The translations under genes and the position numbers were made by a program. A stretch of DNA of 6,387 bases, taken from an uncultured Chitinophagales bacterium. GTDB lineage: Bacteria; Bacteroidota; Bacteroidia; Chitinophagales; Chitinophagaceae. The notes beneath the pieces were generated by a model that did not search any database, was not told where the DNA came from, and saw only the letters and a list, made by a program, of their open reading frames with translations. Positions 6,253 to 6,387 of this stretch are shown here, piece after piece. The stretch covers positions 1-6,387 of the forward strand of contig CAMPIQ010000178.1 in assembly GCA_946886475.1 (NCBI GenBank), given 5' to 3'. Numbering within the stretch: position 1 is the first letter of the stretch; the number at the start of each line of letters is the position of its first letter.

Positions 6253-6387
6253 TTAGATATGTTTCGCCGGCTTTGCAAACGGATAAACATGTAGTTCCCG
6301 TTTCAAATAAGATCTGACTCTTAAATTCCTTTTATTCAATACTGTTCTCAAAACACAAAACAACTGGTAAATTGAACGACCGGACAT
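6253..6387 (-). CDS. 3' end of an unidentified upstream ORF (partial)
   Basis: On the minus strand a reading frame is open from the window edge to a TAA at 6255-6253, giving 44 residues. It begins MSGRSIYQLF and ends LHVYPFAKPAKHI. The first codon at the edge happens to be ATG, but the frame probably continues upstream, so this is most likely the C-terminus of a longer protein. The stretch is basic and has no membrane segment. I recognise no family in it. The main support is position: its stop lies only 5 nt before the flippase start, the same tight spacing seen between the other genes of the cluster. A 44-codon open frame could arise by chance in this AT-rich DNA, so the call is tentative. 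By context it would be another polysaccharide-locus gene transcribed with the flippase. Confidence 0.42.
   Translation of the reverse strand: MSGRSIYQLFCVLRTVLNKRNLRVRSYLKRELHVYPFAKPAKHI

Noticed and set aside
1..6387. Search for tRNA or rRNA genes, CRISPR repeats, insertion-sequence ends or transposase fragments.
   Set aside because: Nothing with the needed structure was seen by eye; nearly all the window is coding sequence of the polysaccharide cluster.

Overview
The window is a stretch of a surface-polysaccharide (O-antigen, capsule or exopolysaccharide) biosynthesis locus. All supported genes lie on the minus strand. Read in the direction of transcription (high to low coordinates) they are: the 3' end of an unidentified ORF (6387-6253), a Wzx-type lipid-linked oligosaccharide flippase (6247-4775), an SGNH/GDSL-type hydrolase (4748-4044), a family 4 (GT-B) glycosyltransferase (4034-2904), a class I SAM-dependent methyltransferase-like protein (2910-2245), a beta-propeller protein resembling the N-terminal domain of plant GINT1 and GH43-type folds (2242-1334), and an integral-membrane acyltransferase-3 protein (1187-84).

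The host is most likely a member of the Bacteroidota. The DNA is AT-rich (roughly 40% GC by eye). No start codon has a convincing Shine-Dalgarno sequence, which is normal in that phylum. The mix of genes also resembles the polysaccharide loci of that phylum. This is an inference from composition and gene style; no phylogenetic marker is present.

From the flippase to the propeller gene the spacing is very tight: 5, 26, 9, -7 and 2 nt. This points to a single operon with translational coupling, and two of the genes use GTG starts. A 146-nt gap (1188-1333) separates the acyltransferase, which may belong to the same transcript or have its own promoter. I see no strong promoter there. At the 3' end, a 12-bp perfect inverted repeat (54-65 with 102-113) brackets the acyltransferase stop codon. 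It could act as a transcript 3'-end hairpin or weak terminator.

A plausible working model, by inference, is as follows. The GT4 enzyme adds a sugar to a lipid-linked repeat unit on the cytoplasmic face. The methyltransferase, the SGNH protein and the acyltransferase-3 add or remove decorations such as methyl and acetyl groups. The flippase moves the finished unit across the inner membrane. The propeller protein has no firm function. No Wzy polymerase, initiating transferase, chain-length regulator or export gene lies in the window, so these must lie outside it.

I found no mobile element, CRISPR array, RNA gene or clearly new system. The most worthwhile oddities are the stand-alone GINT1_N-like propeller, non-canonical catalytic blocks in the SGNH protein, a Glu-to-Gln change in the EX7E motif of the GT4, and the 3' inverted repeat.
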